Source: Candidatus Omnitrophota bacterium
GTDB lineage: Bacteria > Omnitrophota > Gorgyraeia > Gygaellales > Profunditerraquicolaceae
Direction: 5' to 3'
Length of the DNA: 20,194 bases
Assembly: GCA_028715095.1 (NCBI GenBank)
Contig: JAQUSM010000004.1
Location: 1 to 20,194 of the forward strand
Position 1 is the stretch's first letter. Every line of letters begins with the position of its first letter. The notes beneath the pieces are model-generated. The model was not told the origin of the DNA, made no database searches, and saw only the letters and a program-made list of their open reading frames with translations. Both the position numbers and the translations under genes were made by a program. Shown one piece after another: positions 8,063 through 15,024 of the stretch.

Positions 8063-8452
8063 ATGGAGATAACAGAAGTTAGGATAGTATTAAAGGATTC
8101 TCCGGACAAGAAATTAAGAGCATACGCAACAGTTACTTTTGATAATGTCTTTGTAGTAAGAAATATTAAAGTTATTGAAGGCTCCACGGGTTTGTTCATC
8201 GCCATGCCTTCGCGTAAAGTAAAACATCCTTGCCCGAAATGCTCTTTTAAGAATGAATTGCGCAGTAAATATTGCAATCAATGTGGAACTGTCCTGCCGG
8301 CCGAGGTTATTCCTCAGCATGTTGAGGAGTCGTCAAGCAGCCAGTCCGAACATAAAGATATAGCCCATCCCATAACGCAGTCGTTTAGGGAATATTTGCA
8401 GAAAAGGGTCCTTGAGGCGTACGAGCAAGAGAAGGGGAAGATTAAAATTTAA
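8063..8452 (+). CDS. spoVG: SpoVG-family RNA/DNA-binding regulator with inserted zinc ribbon
   Basis: SpoVG proteins are small nucleic-acid-binding regulators. The start (MEITEVRIVL), DNVFVVRNIKVIEGSTGLFI, and AMPSRK match the first two thirds of the usual 85-100-residue protein. The end, DIAHPITQSFREYLQKRVLEAY, matches its last third. Between AMPSRK (ends at residue 52) and DIAHPI (starts at residue 99), where canonical SpoVG has only a few residues, there are about 45 extra residues. They hold Cys57-x2-Cys60 and Cys71-x2-Cys74, a zinc-ribbon pattern, followed by a Ser/Glu-rich linker. Total length is 129. The ATG at 8063 has a perfect Shine-Dalgarno, AGGAGGT at 8051-8057, the strongest in the window. 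Position before glmU and prs matches the Bacillus order. Family membership is certain; what the ribbon does is unknown. Confidence 0.93.
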   Translation: MEITEVRIVLKDSPDKKLRAYATVTFDNVFVVRNIKVIEGSTGLFIAMPSRKVKHPCPKCSFKNELRSKYCNQCGTVLPAEVIPQHVEESSSSQSEHKDIAHPITQSFREYLQKRVLEAYEQEKGKIKI

Positions 8453-8464
8453 GAGTGGTTGCTC

Positions 8465-8535
8465 TGGGACGTCGTCCAATGGTAGGACTCCAGAATTTGG
8501 GTCTGGCTATTATGGTTCGAATCCATACGTCCCAA
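8465..8535 (+). tRNA. tRNA-Gln (anticodon TTG)
   Basis: A complete cloverleaf can be drawn. The acceptor stem TGGGACG (8465-8471) pairs with CGTCCCA (8528-8534), and the D stem GTCC pairs with GGAC. The anticodon stem CCAGA pairs with TCTGG, enclosing the loop ATTTGGG with anticodon TTG at 8497-8499. The T stem TATGG pairs with CCATA around TTCGAAT. The discriminator is A8535 and no CCA is encoded, so a CCA-adding enzyme is required. The first pair is the weak U1-A72 typical of glutamine tRNAs. It lies 12 bases after spoVG and 23 before glmU on the same strand, so it is probably cut out of a longer transcript. A tRNA-Gln near ispE or prs is also seen in delta-proteobacteria. Confidence 0.97.
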
Positions 8536-8558
8536 TAAGTGTATTATAAGCAAAGAAT

Positions 8559-9824
8559 ATGAAAAATAATATCGCAGTAATAATTCTGGCAGCGGGGAAA
8601 AGTACGCGTATGAAATCCGATACGCCTAAGGTGCTGCATAATCTTTGCGGCAGGCCCATGTTGGGTTATGTCCTGGATTTGGTATCTTCTTTGAAGCCTA
8701 AACAGGTAGTCGCGGTCTTAGGGTTTAAGCAGGAGTTGGTACGCAGGGCCATCCCCAAGGGAGTGAAAATATCCATCCAGAATAAATTGCTTGGTACAGC
8801 CGATGCAGTTAAGGCAGGCCTTACGGCTTTAAAAGGATTTAAAGGCACCGTGCTTGTTCTCTATGGGGATAATCCCCTGTTGAAAAAGGAAACTCTCAGG
8901 AAGCTCCTAGATTACCATATAGAAAATAATGTCGACGCAACATTGTTAACGGCACAGTTAAAAAAGCCTTCCGGATATGGCAGGATTATACGCGATAAAT
9001 ATTTTAGTATCTGCGGTATAGTTGAAGAAAAAGACGCCGATGAGGTGCAGAAGGATATAAAAGAGATTAATACCGGAATTATGGTATTCAAAAAAGAAAG
9101 CCTGTCCGGAAATTTAAAATATATCCGAGCCGATAACCGCAAGAAAGAGTATTACCTGACCGATATAATAGGCATTTTAGCCAAAAAGAAATACCTGGTT
9201 GACGGCTTCAAGGTTGAGGACTCCCAAGAGGCCCTGGGGATTAACACCCGGGCTGAATTAGCTAAAGCCAATTCCCTTATGCGGGAGAGGATTAATGAAA
9301 AATTAATGCAGGATGGCGTAACGATTATTGACCCGGCATCCACCTTTATTAACTTTGGCACCAGAATCGGCATCGATACGGTGATTTATCCCTTTACAGT
9401 AATTGAAAGGGGTGTTAAAATTGGAAAGCGTTGTTCAGTGGGTCCTTTTGCTCACCTGCGTGAAGGCACCGAGCTCAAAGACGATGTGACAGCCGGTAAC
9501 TTTATCGAAATGGTGCGTGCCAAGATCGGCGCAAAGACCTTCGTCAAACACTTTTCTTACATCGGAGACAGTTCTATCGGCGCCTGCGTCAACATTGGAG
9601 CAGGCACAGTTACGGCTAACTTCGATGGCCTAAGAAAAAATAACACAGTTATAAAGGACAGGGTTTGTATTGGTTCAGATACTATAATTGTCGCTCCGGT
9701 AAAAATCGGCAGGGATGCGGTCACCGGAGCAGGTTCAGTAATTACGAAAGATATCCCGGATAATACGGTTGTTGTAGGAGTACCGGCGAGAATTTTAAGG
9801 AAGCAGGGAGGTAAATGTGGATAA
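8559..9824 (+). CDS. glmU: Bifunctional GlmU: GlcNAc-1-P uridyltransferase / GlcN-1-P acetyltransferase
   Basis: GlmU acetylates glucosamine 1-phosphate and transfers UMP to give UDP-GlcNAc, the precursor of peptidoglycan and lipid A. The N-terminal half is a nucleotidyltransferase with ILAAGKSTRMKSDTPKVLH (the G-x-G-T-x-M-type loop) and LYGDNPLL. From about residue 250 on there is a left-handed beta-helix of hexapeptide repeats, containing NFIEMVRAKIG and KHFSYIGD with the catalytic His331. At 421 residues it is about 35 shorter than most GlmU proteins. It ends VVGVPARILRKQGGKCG, lacking the usual longer C-terminal tail that reaches into the acetyl-CoA site. The ATG at 8559 follows the tRNA with no clear Shine-Dalgarno. 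Its last 8 bases overlap prs. UDP-GlcNAc from this enzyme feeds the lpx genes at 18059-20194. Confidence 0.95.
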   Translation: MKNNIAVIILAAGKSTRMKSDTPKVLHNLCGRPMLGYVLDLVSSLKPKQVVAVLGFKQELVRRAIPKGVKISIQNKLLGTADAVKAGLTALKGFKGTVLVLYGDNPLLKKETLRKLLDYHIENNVDATLLTAQLKKPSGYGRIIRDKYFSICGIVEEKDADEVQKDIKEINTGIMVFKKESLSGNLKYIRADNRKKEYYLTDIIGILAKKKYLVDGFKVEDSQEALGINTRAELAKANSLMRERINEKLMQDGVTIIDPASTFINFGTRIGIDTVIYPFTVIERGVKIGKRCSVGPFAHLREGTELKDDVTAGNFIEMVRAKIGAKTFVKHFSYIGDSSIGACVNIGAGTVTANFDGLRKNNTVIKDRVCIGSDTIIVAPVKIGRDAVTGAGSVITKDIPDNTVVVGVPARILRKQGGKCG

Positions 9825-10755
9825 ATTAGCTATTTTTAGCGGTAACGCAAACCTTGTTTTGGCCAAGGATATTTGTAAAGATTTAAAGGTGAAGCTGCAG
9901 GATGCCTTAGTCGGCAGGTTTAGCGAGGGTGAGATCCGGGTAAAGATTAATGATAATGTGCGCGGTAAAGATGTTTTTATAATACAGCCGACCTGCCCTC
10001 CTTCGAATGATAACCTTATGGAACTTTTAATTATGATTGATGCCTTACGCCGGGCCTCCGCACAAAGAATTACCGCGGTTATCCCGTATTTTGGTTATGC
10101 GCGTCAGGATAGGAAGGACCAGCCGCGTGTGCCTATTACCGCAAAATTGGTAGCCAATCTTTTGACTACTGCCGGCTCTAACCGTATTTTAACCATGGAT
10201 TTGCATGCCGGTCAGATCCAGGGATTTTTTGATATCCCGGTTGACCATCTTTTTTCCGTTGGTGTTTTCGTGGATTATTTTTCTAAGATGAATATAAAGG
10301 ATTTGGTTGCCGTCTCTCCTGACGTCGGCAGCATCAAGATGGCCAGGGCTTATGCTAAAAGGGTTTCCGCAGGGCTCGCCATAATTGATAAACGCCGGGT
10401 TTCTCCCGAGAAGGCCGAGGCAGTACATATTATGGGTGAGGTAGAAGATAAGAATGTGATTATTATTGACGATATGATTGCGACGGGGAGCTCCCTGATT
10501 GAAGCGGTAGAGGCTTTAAAAAAAGCCAGGGCCAAGACTATTTATGCGGCCATTACCCATGGTATTTTATCGGGACCGGCTATCCAGCGCATAGATCAGT
10601 GTAAAGGTTTGGAGAAATTGCTTATTTCTGACAGCGTGCCTTTGTCTCCGGAAAAGCAGCATGAGAAGATCCAGGTGCTTTCAGTAGCCACCCTTTTGGC
10701 TGAAGCGATAAAAAGAATACATAACGAGGAATCAGTGAGCTGCTTATTTGACTAA
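9817..10755 (+). CDS. prs: Ribose-phosphate pyrophosphokinase (PRPP synthetase)
   Basis: Prs makes PRPP from ribose 5-phosphate and ATP for nucleotide, histidine and tryptophan synthesis. At 312 residues it has the family's normal length. Visible motifs are IPYFGYARQDRKDQPR, the ATP-binding MDLHAGQIQGFF with His130, the pyrophosphate and flexible-loop region, and the PRPP-binding loop VIIIDDMIATGSSL at 214-227. The start is GTG at 9817, chosen because it gives the conserved MDKLAIFSGNANL terminus and follows GGGAGGT (9806-9812) by four bases. The gene overlaps glmU by 8 bases in another frame, which favours coupled translation. glmU-prs-rplY-pth is a widely conserved order. It links upstream to the transketolase genes (supply of pentose phosphate) and functionally to hisG. 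Confidence 0.97.
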   Translation: MDKLAIFSGNANLVLAKDICKDLKVKLQDALVGRFSEGEIRVKINDNVRGKDVFIIQPTCPPSNDNLMELLIMIDALRRASAQRITAVIPYFGYARQDRKDQPRVPITAKLVANLLTTAGSNRILTMDLHAGQIQGFFDIPVDHLFSVGVFVDYFSKMNIKDLVAVSPDVGSIKMARAYAKRVSAGLAIIDKRRVSPEKAEAVHIMGEVEDKNVIIIDDMIATGSSLIEAVEALKKARAKTIYAAITHGILSGPAIQRIDQCKGLEKLLISDSVPLSPEKQHEKIQVLSVATLLAEAIKRIHNEESVSCLFD

Positions 10756-10782
10756 ACAATAAAGAAAAGAAAGGTAAAGAAA

Positions 10783-11484
10783 ATGGAAGAGATATTCTTG
10801 GAAGCAGAATTAAGAAAAGAAAAAGGCAGCGCCAAGGCCAGGGAATTAAGGAATAGCGGTTATCTGCCCTCAGTGGTTTATTCTCACGGTAAAGATGCCT
10901 TATCCATAAAATTTCCTAAGAGCGCGCTTTTAAGGCTGGGACATCAGCATCACCTGGAAAGTGTCATTATTAACCTTAAGATTAAGGATGATAAGAAGGA
11001 AAAGGGCCGGCCATGCCTGGTCAAAGAGATCCAGTATGACCCGGTGAGCGAGGATATTATTCATTTGGATTTTAATGAGATTTCTTTAACCGAAGCAATT
11101 AAGGTTAATGTTTCTATTGAAATCAAGGGTGAGTCTATCGGCGTTAAGCAGGAAGGCGGTTCTTTAGAGCATATACTCTGGGAGGTTGAAGTAGAGTGTT
11201 TACCTACCAATATCCCTAAAAATATTGAGGTGGATGTTTCCGCGCTTAAGATGGGTGAAGCTATCCATGTTAAGGATATAGTTTTTCCCGCGGGGGTCAA
11301 GCCTTTAAATGATCCGGCGGCGATTGTTTTGCATGTTGCTGCTCCGATGAAGGAAGAGGCGCCGGTGGAATCTGTTGAAGGGGAAGTTAAAGCCGAGCCA
11401 GAAGTAATCAAAGAGAAGAAAGAAACCCCTGTTGAAGGCGCCGCGGCTGAAGAGACCAAGGGAAAAGATAAGGACAAAAAATAG
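10783..11484 (+). CDS. rplY: 50S ribosomal protein L25, long (Ctc/TL5) form
   Basis: L25 binds 5S rRNA in the large subunit. The N-terminal domain (about 1-95) starts with EAELRKEKGSAKARELRNSG and contains YLPSVVYSHGK. A second TL5-type beta domain (about 100-188) includes VNVSIEIKGESIGVKQEGG and VDVSALKMGEAIHVKDI. The last 40 or so residues form a low-complexity, charged tail of Glu, Lys, Ala and Pro with no expected fold. Total length is 233, in the usual range for the long form and much longer than the 94-residue E. coli type. The start at 10783 follows AAAGG. Lying 27 bases after prs and 6 bases before pth, it is surely co-transcribed with them. Bacillus Ctc is stress-induced; no stress promoter is visible here. 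Confidence 0.95.
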   Translation: MEEIFLEAELRKEKGSAKARELRNSGYLPSVVYSHGKDALSIKFPKSALLRLGHQHHLESVIINLKIKDDKKEKGRPCLVKEIQYDPVSEDIIHLDFNEISLTEAIKVNVSIEIKGESIGVKQEGGSLEHILWEVEVECLPTNIPKNIEVDVSALKMGEAIHVKDIVFPAGVKPLNDPAAIVLHVAAPMKEEAPVESVEGEVKAEPEVIKEKKETPVEGAAAEETKGKDKDKK

Positions 11485-11490
11485 AGGGCC

Positions 11491-12072
11491 GTGGTGAAAC
11501 TGATTGTAGGTTTGGGTAATCCCGGGTTAATTTATGCGGGGAGCCGGCACAACATTGGTTTTACGGTAGTAAAATCCTTGGCCCGTTTATTAAAAGTTGC
11601 TCTTAAAAAAGATGGTTCAGTTTCGGCTTTAACCGCTAAAACCAGCTGCGGACAGCATAATCTGGTATTAGCTTTGCCGCAAACTTTTATGAATTTAAGC
11701 GGCATTGCAGTTAAAGCCCTGTTGAAGAAGTTTAAGCTTGAGCCCCAGGATCTTTTAGTGGTCTGTGATGATCTGGATTTGGAGCTGGGCAGAATCAAAA
11801 TCCGTCCGTTTGGTTCAAACGCAGGGCAGCGGGGGATGGCTTCAATTATTGAGCAGTTGGGGACGCAGGATTTTAACCGCCTGCGCATCGGCATCGGCAG
11901 GCCGAAAAACCCGCAAGATGCCGCGCGTTACGTTTTGGCAGGGTTTTTACGTAAAGAAAAAGCGCTCATTGAACTGGCGCAAGAAGATGCAGTTGACTGT
12001 TGTTTGAGCTGGGTGGAGAATGGTATAGTCAAGACTATGGATAGTTTTAACACAAGGAGTAAAAATGAATAA
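11491..12072 (+). CDS. pth: Peptidyl-tRNA hydrolase
   Basis: Pth releases tRNA from peptidyl-tRNA that has dropped off the ribosome. The 193 residues carry the full active site at the same numbers as the E. coli enzyme: Asn10 in GLGNPG, catalytic His20 in SRHNIGF, Asn68 in QTFMNLSG and Asp93 in VCDDLDLELG. PFGSNAGQRGM matches the substrate-binding G-G-x-x-G-H-x-G-L block, with some deviation: GQRGM replaces the more common GHNGL. The start is one of two adjacent GTG codons (11491 or 11494); the conserved VKLIVGLGNPG follows both, so the choice matters by one residue only. A short AGAGGG precedes it. The 3' end overlaps rpsF by 8 bases. Confidence 0.94.
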   Translation: MVKLIVGLGNPGLIYAGSRHNIGFTVVKSLARLLKVALKKDGSVSALTAKTSCGQHNLVLALPQTFMNLSGIAVKALLKKFKLEPQDLLVVCDDLDLELGRIKIRPFGSNAGQRGMASIIEQLGTQDFNRLRIGIGRPKNPQDAARYVLAGFLRKEKALIELAQEDAVDCCLSWVENGIVKTMDSFNTRSKNE

Positions 12073-12355
12073 ATACGAAGTAATGTTGATTGTCAGGCCG
12101 GATTTATCCGACGAAGATAAGAAAATTTTATTTAAGCAGATTGATGAGGCGGTGGCCAAGCATAAGGGTTTAATTTCTCAGTCATCGGTCTGGGCGGAAA
12201 GACGTAAATTATATTTTCCTATTAAAAAGTTCCAGGAGGGGATTTATTATCTGGTAGCTTTTAGCGCTCCTGCGGAAGCGATCAAAGAATTGCGCGGTAT
12301 TTATAGGCTTAATGAAAATATCCTGAGATTTTTATTTACCCGTATGGATGCTTAA
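12065..12355 (+). CDS. rpsF: 30S ribosomal protein S6
   Basis: S6 pairs with S18 on the platform of the small subunit. The 96 residues show the ferredoxin-like S6 fold: strand NKYEVMLIVRPDLSDED, the helix with KKILFKQIDEAVAKH, AERRKLYFPIKKFQEGIYYL and the ending NENILRFLFTRMD. The length is normal and there is no glutamate-rich tail. The ATG at 12065 lies inside the end of pth (8-base overlap) and has a clean AAGGAG at 12054-12059. It heads the rpsF-ssb-rpsR-rplI-dnaB cluster, an order close to that of Firmicutes. I did not find the S6:S18 leader element with its CCG bulge upstream, where the pth coding sequence leaves little room. Confidence 0.97.
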   Translation: MNKYEVMLIVRPDLSDEDKKILFKQIDEAVAKHKGLISQSSVWAERRKLYFPIKKFQEGIYYLVAFSAPAEAIKELRGIYRLNENILRFLFTRMDA

Positions 12356-12366
12356 CAGGAGGGTGT

Positions 12367-12828
12367 ATGGCTAGTTATAATAAGGTATTATTGATGGGTA
12401 ATCTTACTAAGGATCCTGAATTACGCTATACTCCGCAGGGTACGGCTGTGGTTAATCTGCGCCTGGCGGTAAATCGTAAATACCGCAGCAAAGAACAGGA
12501 ATTAAAAGAAGAGGTTTGTTTTATAACTGCGGTAGTTTGGAATAAACAGGCAGAGACATGTAACCAGTACTTACATAAGGGCAGCAGTGTTTTTGTCGAA
12601 GGCAGGCTGCAGTCGCGTTCTTGGGAGGATAATACCGGGGCTAAACGTTCGGTGATTGAAGTCAGAGCAGAACGCGTGCAGTTCATGGGGGCTCCTGGAC
12701 AGGGGAAACCTGCCGGTCAAGCCAGCCAAACGCATGCAGAAGTATCGGTTGATGAGCCGAGCAGCGAATCGAACTGGTTAGCTGAAGGCGGAGATGATAC
12801 TCACCCTTCTGAAGAAGAGCAAAATTAA
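12367..12828 (+). CDS. ssb: Single-stranded DNA-binding protein
   Basis: SSB coats single-stranded DNA during replication and repair. Residues 1-110 form the OB fold, with SYNKVLLMGNLTKDPELRYT, the aromatic DNA-contact region VWNKQAETCNQYLHKGSSV and VEGRLQSRSWED. Residues from about 115 on are the flexible, acidic and glycine/glutamine-containing tail. The tail ends DDTHPSEEEQN and does not have the acidic D-D-x-I-P-F tip through which most bacterial SSBs recruit partners. Neither alternative frame near the stop encodes such a tip, so a simple frameshift does not explain the absence. It starts with ATG at 12367, after AGGAGGG at about 12357-12363. Its place between rpsF and rpsR is the usual one in Firmicutes and many other phyla. 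Confidence 0.96.
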   Translation: MASYNKVLLMGNLTKDPELRYTPQGTAVVNLRLAVNRKYRSKEQELKEEVCFITAVVWNKQAETCNQYLHKGSSVFVEGRLQSRSWEDNTGAKRSVIEVRAERVQFMGAPGQGKPAGQASQTHAEVSVDEPSSESNWLAEGGDDTHPSEEEQN

Positions 12829-12833
12829 CATCA

Positions 12834-12851
12834 GTGCCTGATTAAAGGCAC
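12834..12851 (+). other. Short stem-loop between ssb and rpsR
   Basis: GTGCCT at 12834-12839 pairs perfectly with AGGCAC at 12846-12851 around the 6-base loop GATTAA. It begins six bases after the ssb stop. No T-run follows (the next bases are GGAAAATTTAAAC), so it is not a standard terminator. It could mark processing or modulate rpsR translation; this is inference. Confidence 0.4.
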
Positions 12852-12897
12852 GGAAAATTTAAACTAAAGAATAAACAAAACAAGGACAGGGGGACAC

Positions 12898-13173
12898 ATG
12901 AAAGTTAAGACCAGGGGTTTTGGTAAAGACAAGAAGATTATTAAGAAGAAAAAGGACCTGCTTGGCCCGGTGAGAAAAAGATTCTGCAGGTTCTGCGCGG
13001 ATAAATTAGGCAGCATTGATTATAAGGATATCAAAAGGCTTGAAGTCTTTATGACCGAAAAAGGCAAAATCGTTTCCAGCCGTTTTTCCGGAAATTGCGC
13101 CAGGCATCAGAGAAGGATCAGGGAATTAATTAATAAAGCAAGGTTCCTTTCCCTGCTTCCTTATACCCGCTAA
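12898..13173 (+). CDS. rpsR: 30S ribosomal protein S18, zinc-binding (C+) form
   Basis: S18 binds the central domain of 16S rRNA with S6. In the 91 residues the motifs RKRFCRFCADKLGSIDYKD and GKIVSSRFSGNCARHQRR are diagnostic. Cys30, Cys33, Cys67 and His70 form the metal site of the C+ version, unlike the E. coli protein, which lacks the set. The N-terminal 27 residues are a lysine-rich extension. The end LSLLPYTR is typical. The ATG at 12898 follows GGACAGGGGGACAC, a purine-rich but unusual ribosome-binding region. A 69-base gap with a small stem-loop separates it from ssb; rplI follows after 5 bases. Confidence 0.97.
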   Translation: MKVKTRGFGKDKKIIKKKKDLLGPVRKRFCRFCADKLGSIDYKDIKRLEVFMTEKGKIVSSRFSGNCARHQRRIRELINKARFLSLLPYTR

Positions 13174-13178
13174 ATAAC

Positions 13179-13622
13179 ATGGAAGTAATTTTAATCAAAG
13201 ATGTAGAGAAAATCGGTAAAGCTGGCTCGGTGGTTAAGGTAAAAGAAGGCTTTGCCAGGAACTTTCTTTTTCCGCATAATTTAGCCAAAGCAGCCACTCC
13301 GGGAAGCCTTAAGCAGCTGGAAAAAGAAAAGCAGGTTAAGTCAGAGCAATACGCTAAAGTTAAAGAAGAGTCGGAAGAAATCAAGAAACGCTTAAGCGGG
13401 CTTGCTTTGACCATCTCCGCTTTGACTCAGGGTGAGGAAAAATTATACGGCAGTATCAATGCCCACGATATAGCCGTTGTTTTGAAAGATGAAGGTTTCC
13501 TTATAGATAAAAACGCTATTGAATTGGCTGAGCCGATAAAATCTTTAGGTGTTTATGAAGTGCCTGTCAAGCTGCACCCGGAAGTAAGTGCCACGGTCAA
13601 GTTGTGGGTAGTTAAAAAATAA
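13179..13622 (+). CDS. rplI: 50S ribosomal protein L9
   Basis: L9 extends from the L1 side of the large subunit on a long helix. The 147 residues comprise the N-terminal domain MEVILIKDVEKIGKAGSVVK and RNFLFPHNLAKAAT (about 1-50), the connecting helix rich in Lys and Glu (about 41-80), and the C-terminal rRNA-binding domain with GEEKLYGSINAHDIA. The length is the usual one. The ATG at 13179 comes 5 bases after the rpsR stop with no Shine-Dalgarno of its own, so its translation probably depends on that of rpsR. dnaB follows 13 bases later. Confidence 0.97.
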   Translation: MEVILIKDVEKIGKAGSVVKVKEGFARNFLFPHNLAKAATPGSLKQLEKEKQVKSEQYAKVKEESEEIKKRLSGLALTISALTQGEEKLYGSINAHDIAVVLKDEGFLIDKNAIELAEPIKSLGVYEVPVKLHPEVSATVKLWVVKK

Positions 13623-13635
13623 AGGTACATTCAAC

Positions 13636-14988
13636 ATGCCTCAGGAATTAAACTTAGATAAACTCCCTCCGCAAAATCTTGACGCCGAGATGGCTGTATT
13701 AGGGTCCATGCTTTTGGATGAAGAAGCGGTTTCGGTTGCCGTTGAGAAATTAGACGCGGGATGTTTTTATAAAGACACCCACAGGAAAATCTTCCAGACA
13801 ATAAGCGACCTTTATAATGCCAACAAGGCCGTAGACCTGATTACTCTTGCCGACGCTTTAAGAAAAGATAACTCTCTTGATGAAATAGGCGGGGCAAGCT
13901 TTCTTACCTCTTTGGCCAATGCCGTTCCTACCGCCGCCAATATCAACCATTACGCAGGGATTGTAAGGGAAAAATATATCTTAAGGAGTTTAATCAATAA
14001 CTCCACCAAGATTATCACTGTCTGCCATGAAAGTGAAGGCAATATAGCCGAAGTTGTAGATACCGCAGAAAGGCTTATTTTTGAAGTAAGCGAACGGAAA
14101 AACCAGGGGACCTATCAGCACCTTAAGGAAATTGTAAAAGATTCGATTGAGACCATTGACAGGCTTTATCAGAATAAGGCGCATGTTACCGGTATACCCA
14201 CAGGTTATATAGATTTTGATATTAAAACTGCCGGCCTGCAGCCTTCGGATTTAATTATTATCGCAGGCCGTCCTTCGATGGGTAAAAGCGCTTTTGCCTT
14301 GGGGATCGCCGAATACGCCGGAGTGATTGAAAAGGTGCCTACCGCAGTCTTTAGCTTAGAGATGTCTAAAGAGCAGCTGGTGCAGAGGATGCTTTGCTCG
14401 CATGCGCGGGTTGACGCGCACAAGGTAAGGACCGGTTATTTAGCCACCAGCGATTGGCCGCGCCTGACTGCGGCGGCGGGAAAACTTTCCGAAGCCCCCA
14501 TATATATTGATGACACCCCGGCGATATCCGTAATGGAGCTGCGCGCCAGGGCACGCCGCCTGAAATCGCATCACGGCATAAAATTAATTATCCTGGACTA
14601 CATGCAGTTGATGCGCGGTTCGGCGATGAATATGGAAAGCAGGCAGCAGGAGATCTCGGAGATTTCGCGTTCGCTGAAAGCCTTGGCCAGGGAATTGAGT
14701 GTTCCGGTTATTGCTATCAGCCAGTTATCCCGCGCAGTAGAATCGCGTACAGACCATAGGCCGCAGCTTTCGGACCTAAGAGAGTCCGGGGCAATTGAAC
14801 AGGATGCCGATGTAGTTGTGTTAATTTTAAGGGAGGAGTATTATACTCCTTCTCCTGATAACCAGGGGATAGCCGAAGCCATCATCGCCAAACAGCGTAA
14901 CGGCCCTGTGGGGTCTTTGAAGCTGGCCTTTATCAAGGAGTTCACCAGGTTTGATAACTTATCCAGAACGGATAGTTCATTAGAATGA
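13636..14988 (+). CDS. dnaB: Replicative DNA helicase DnaB
   Basis: DnaB is the hexameric ATP-driven helicase at the replication fork. Residues about 8-110 are the N-terminal helical domain (PPQNLDAEMAVLGSMLLDEE) that contacts primase. After a linker helix, the RecA-like motor (about 170-450) has Walker A GRPSMGKS at 211-218, Walker B LIILDYMQLM with Asp321, the SQLSRAVESR arginine region and LSDLRESGAIEQDADVV. The 450-residue length is normal and no intein interrupts the Walker loops, a common intein site in this gene. The start at 13636 is preceded by AAAGG at a long distance. The rplI-dnaB pairing is conserved in many bacteria. It is the last gene of the ribosomal cluster; no clear intrinsic terminator follows before bamA. 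Confidence 0.97.
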   Translation: MPQELNLDKLPPQNLDAEMAVLGSMLLDEEAVSVAVEKLDAGCFYKDTHRKIFQTISDLYNANKAVDLITLADALRKDNSLDEIGGASFLTSLANAVPTAANINHYAGIVREKYILRSLINNSTKIITVCHESEGNIAEVVDTAERLIFEVSERKNQGTYQHLKEIVKDSIETIDRLYQNKAHVTGIPTGYIDFDIKTAGLQPSDLIIIAGRPSMGKSAFALGIAEYAGVIEKVPTAVFSLEMSKEQLVQRMLCSHARVDAHKVRTGYLATSDWPRLTAAAGKLSEAPIYIDDTPAISVMELRARARRLKSHHGIKLIILDYMQLMRGSAMNMESRQQEISEISRSLKALARELSVPVIAISQLSRAVESRTDHRPQLSDLRESGAIEQDADVVVLILREEYYTPSPDNQGIAEAIIAKQRNGPVGSLKLAFIKEFTRFDNLSRTDSSLE

Positions 14989-14994
14989 GTTATC

Positions 14995-15022
14995 CTGACA
15001 ACCATTGCAATAAAGATATAAT
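14995..15022 (+). promoter_or_regulatory. Upstream sigma70-type promoter for the bamA operon
   Basis: CTGACA (14995-15000, five of six bases match TTGACA) and a perfect TATAAT (15017-15022) are 16 bases apart. The expected start near 15029 gives a leader of about 33 bases lacking a Shine-Dalgarno. It begins seven bases after dnaB ends, at the switch from replication genes to envelope genes. Prediction from sequence only. Confidence 0.55.
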
Positions 15023-15024
15023 AT

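Noticed and set aside
12780..12860. Frameshift hiding a DIPF tip in ssb
   Set aside because: Both alternative frames were read to their stops and neither encodes an acidic IPF-type end.
13636..14988. Intein in dnaB
   Set aside because: Walker A and Walker B regions are continuous and the protein has normal length.
14953..14994. Inverted repeats at the dnaB 3' end (GATAACT/AGTTATC and TATCC/GGATA) as a terminator
   Set aside because: Short, A/T-rich, largely inside dnaB coding sequence and not followed by a T-run.
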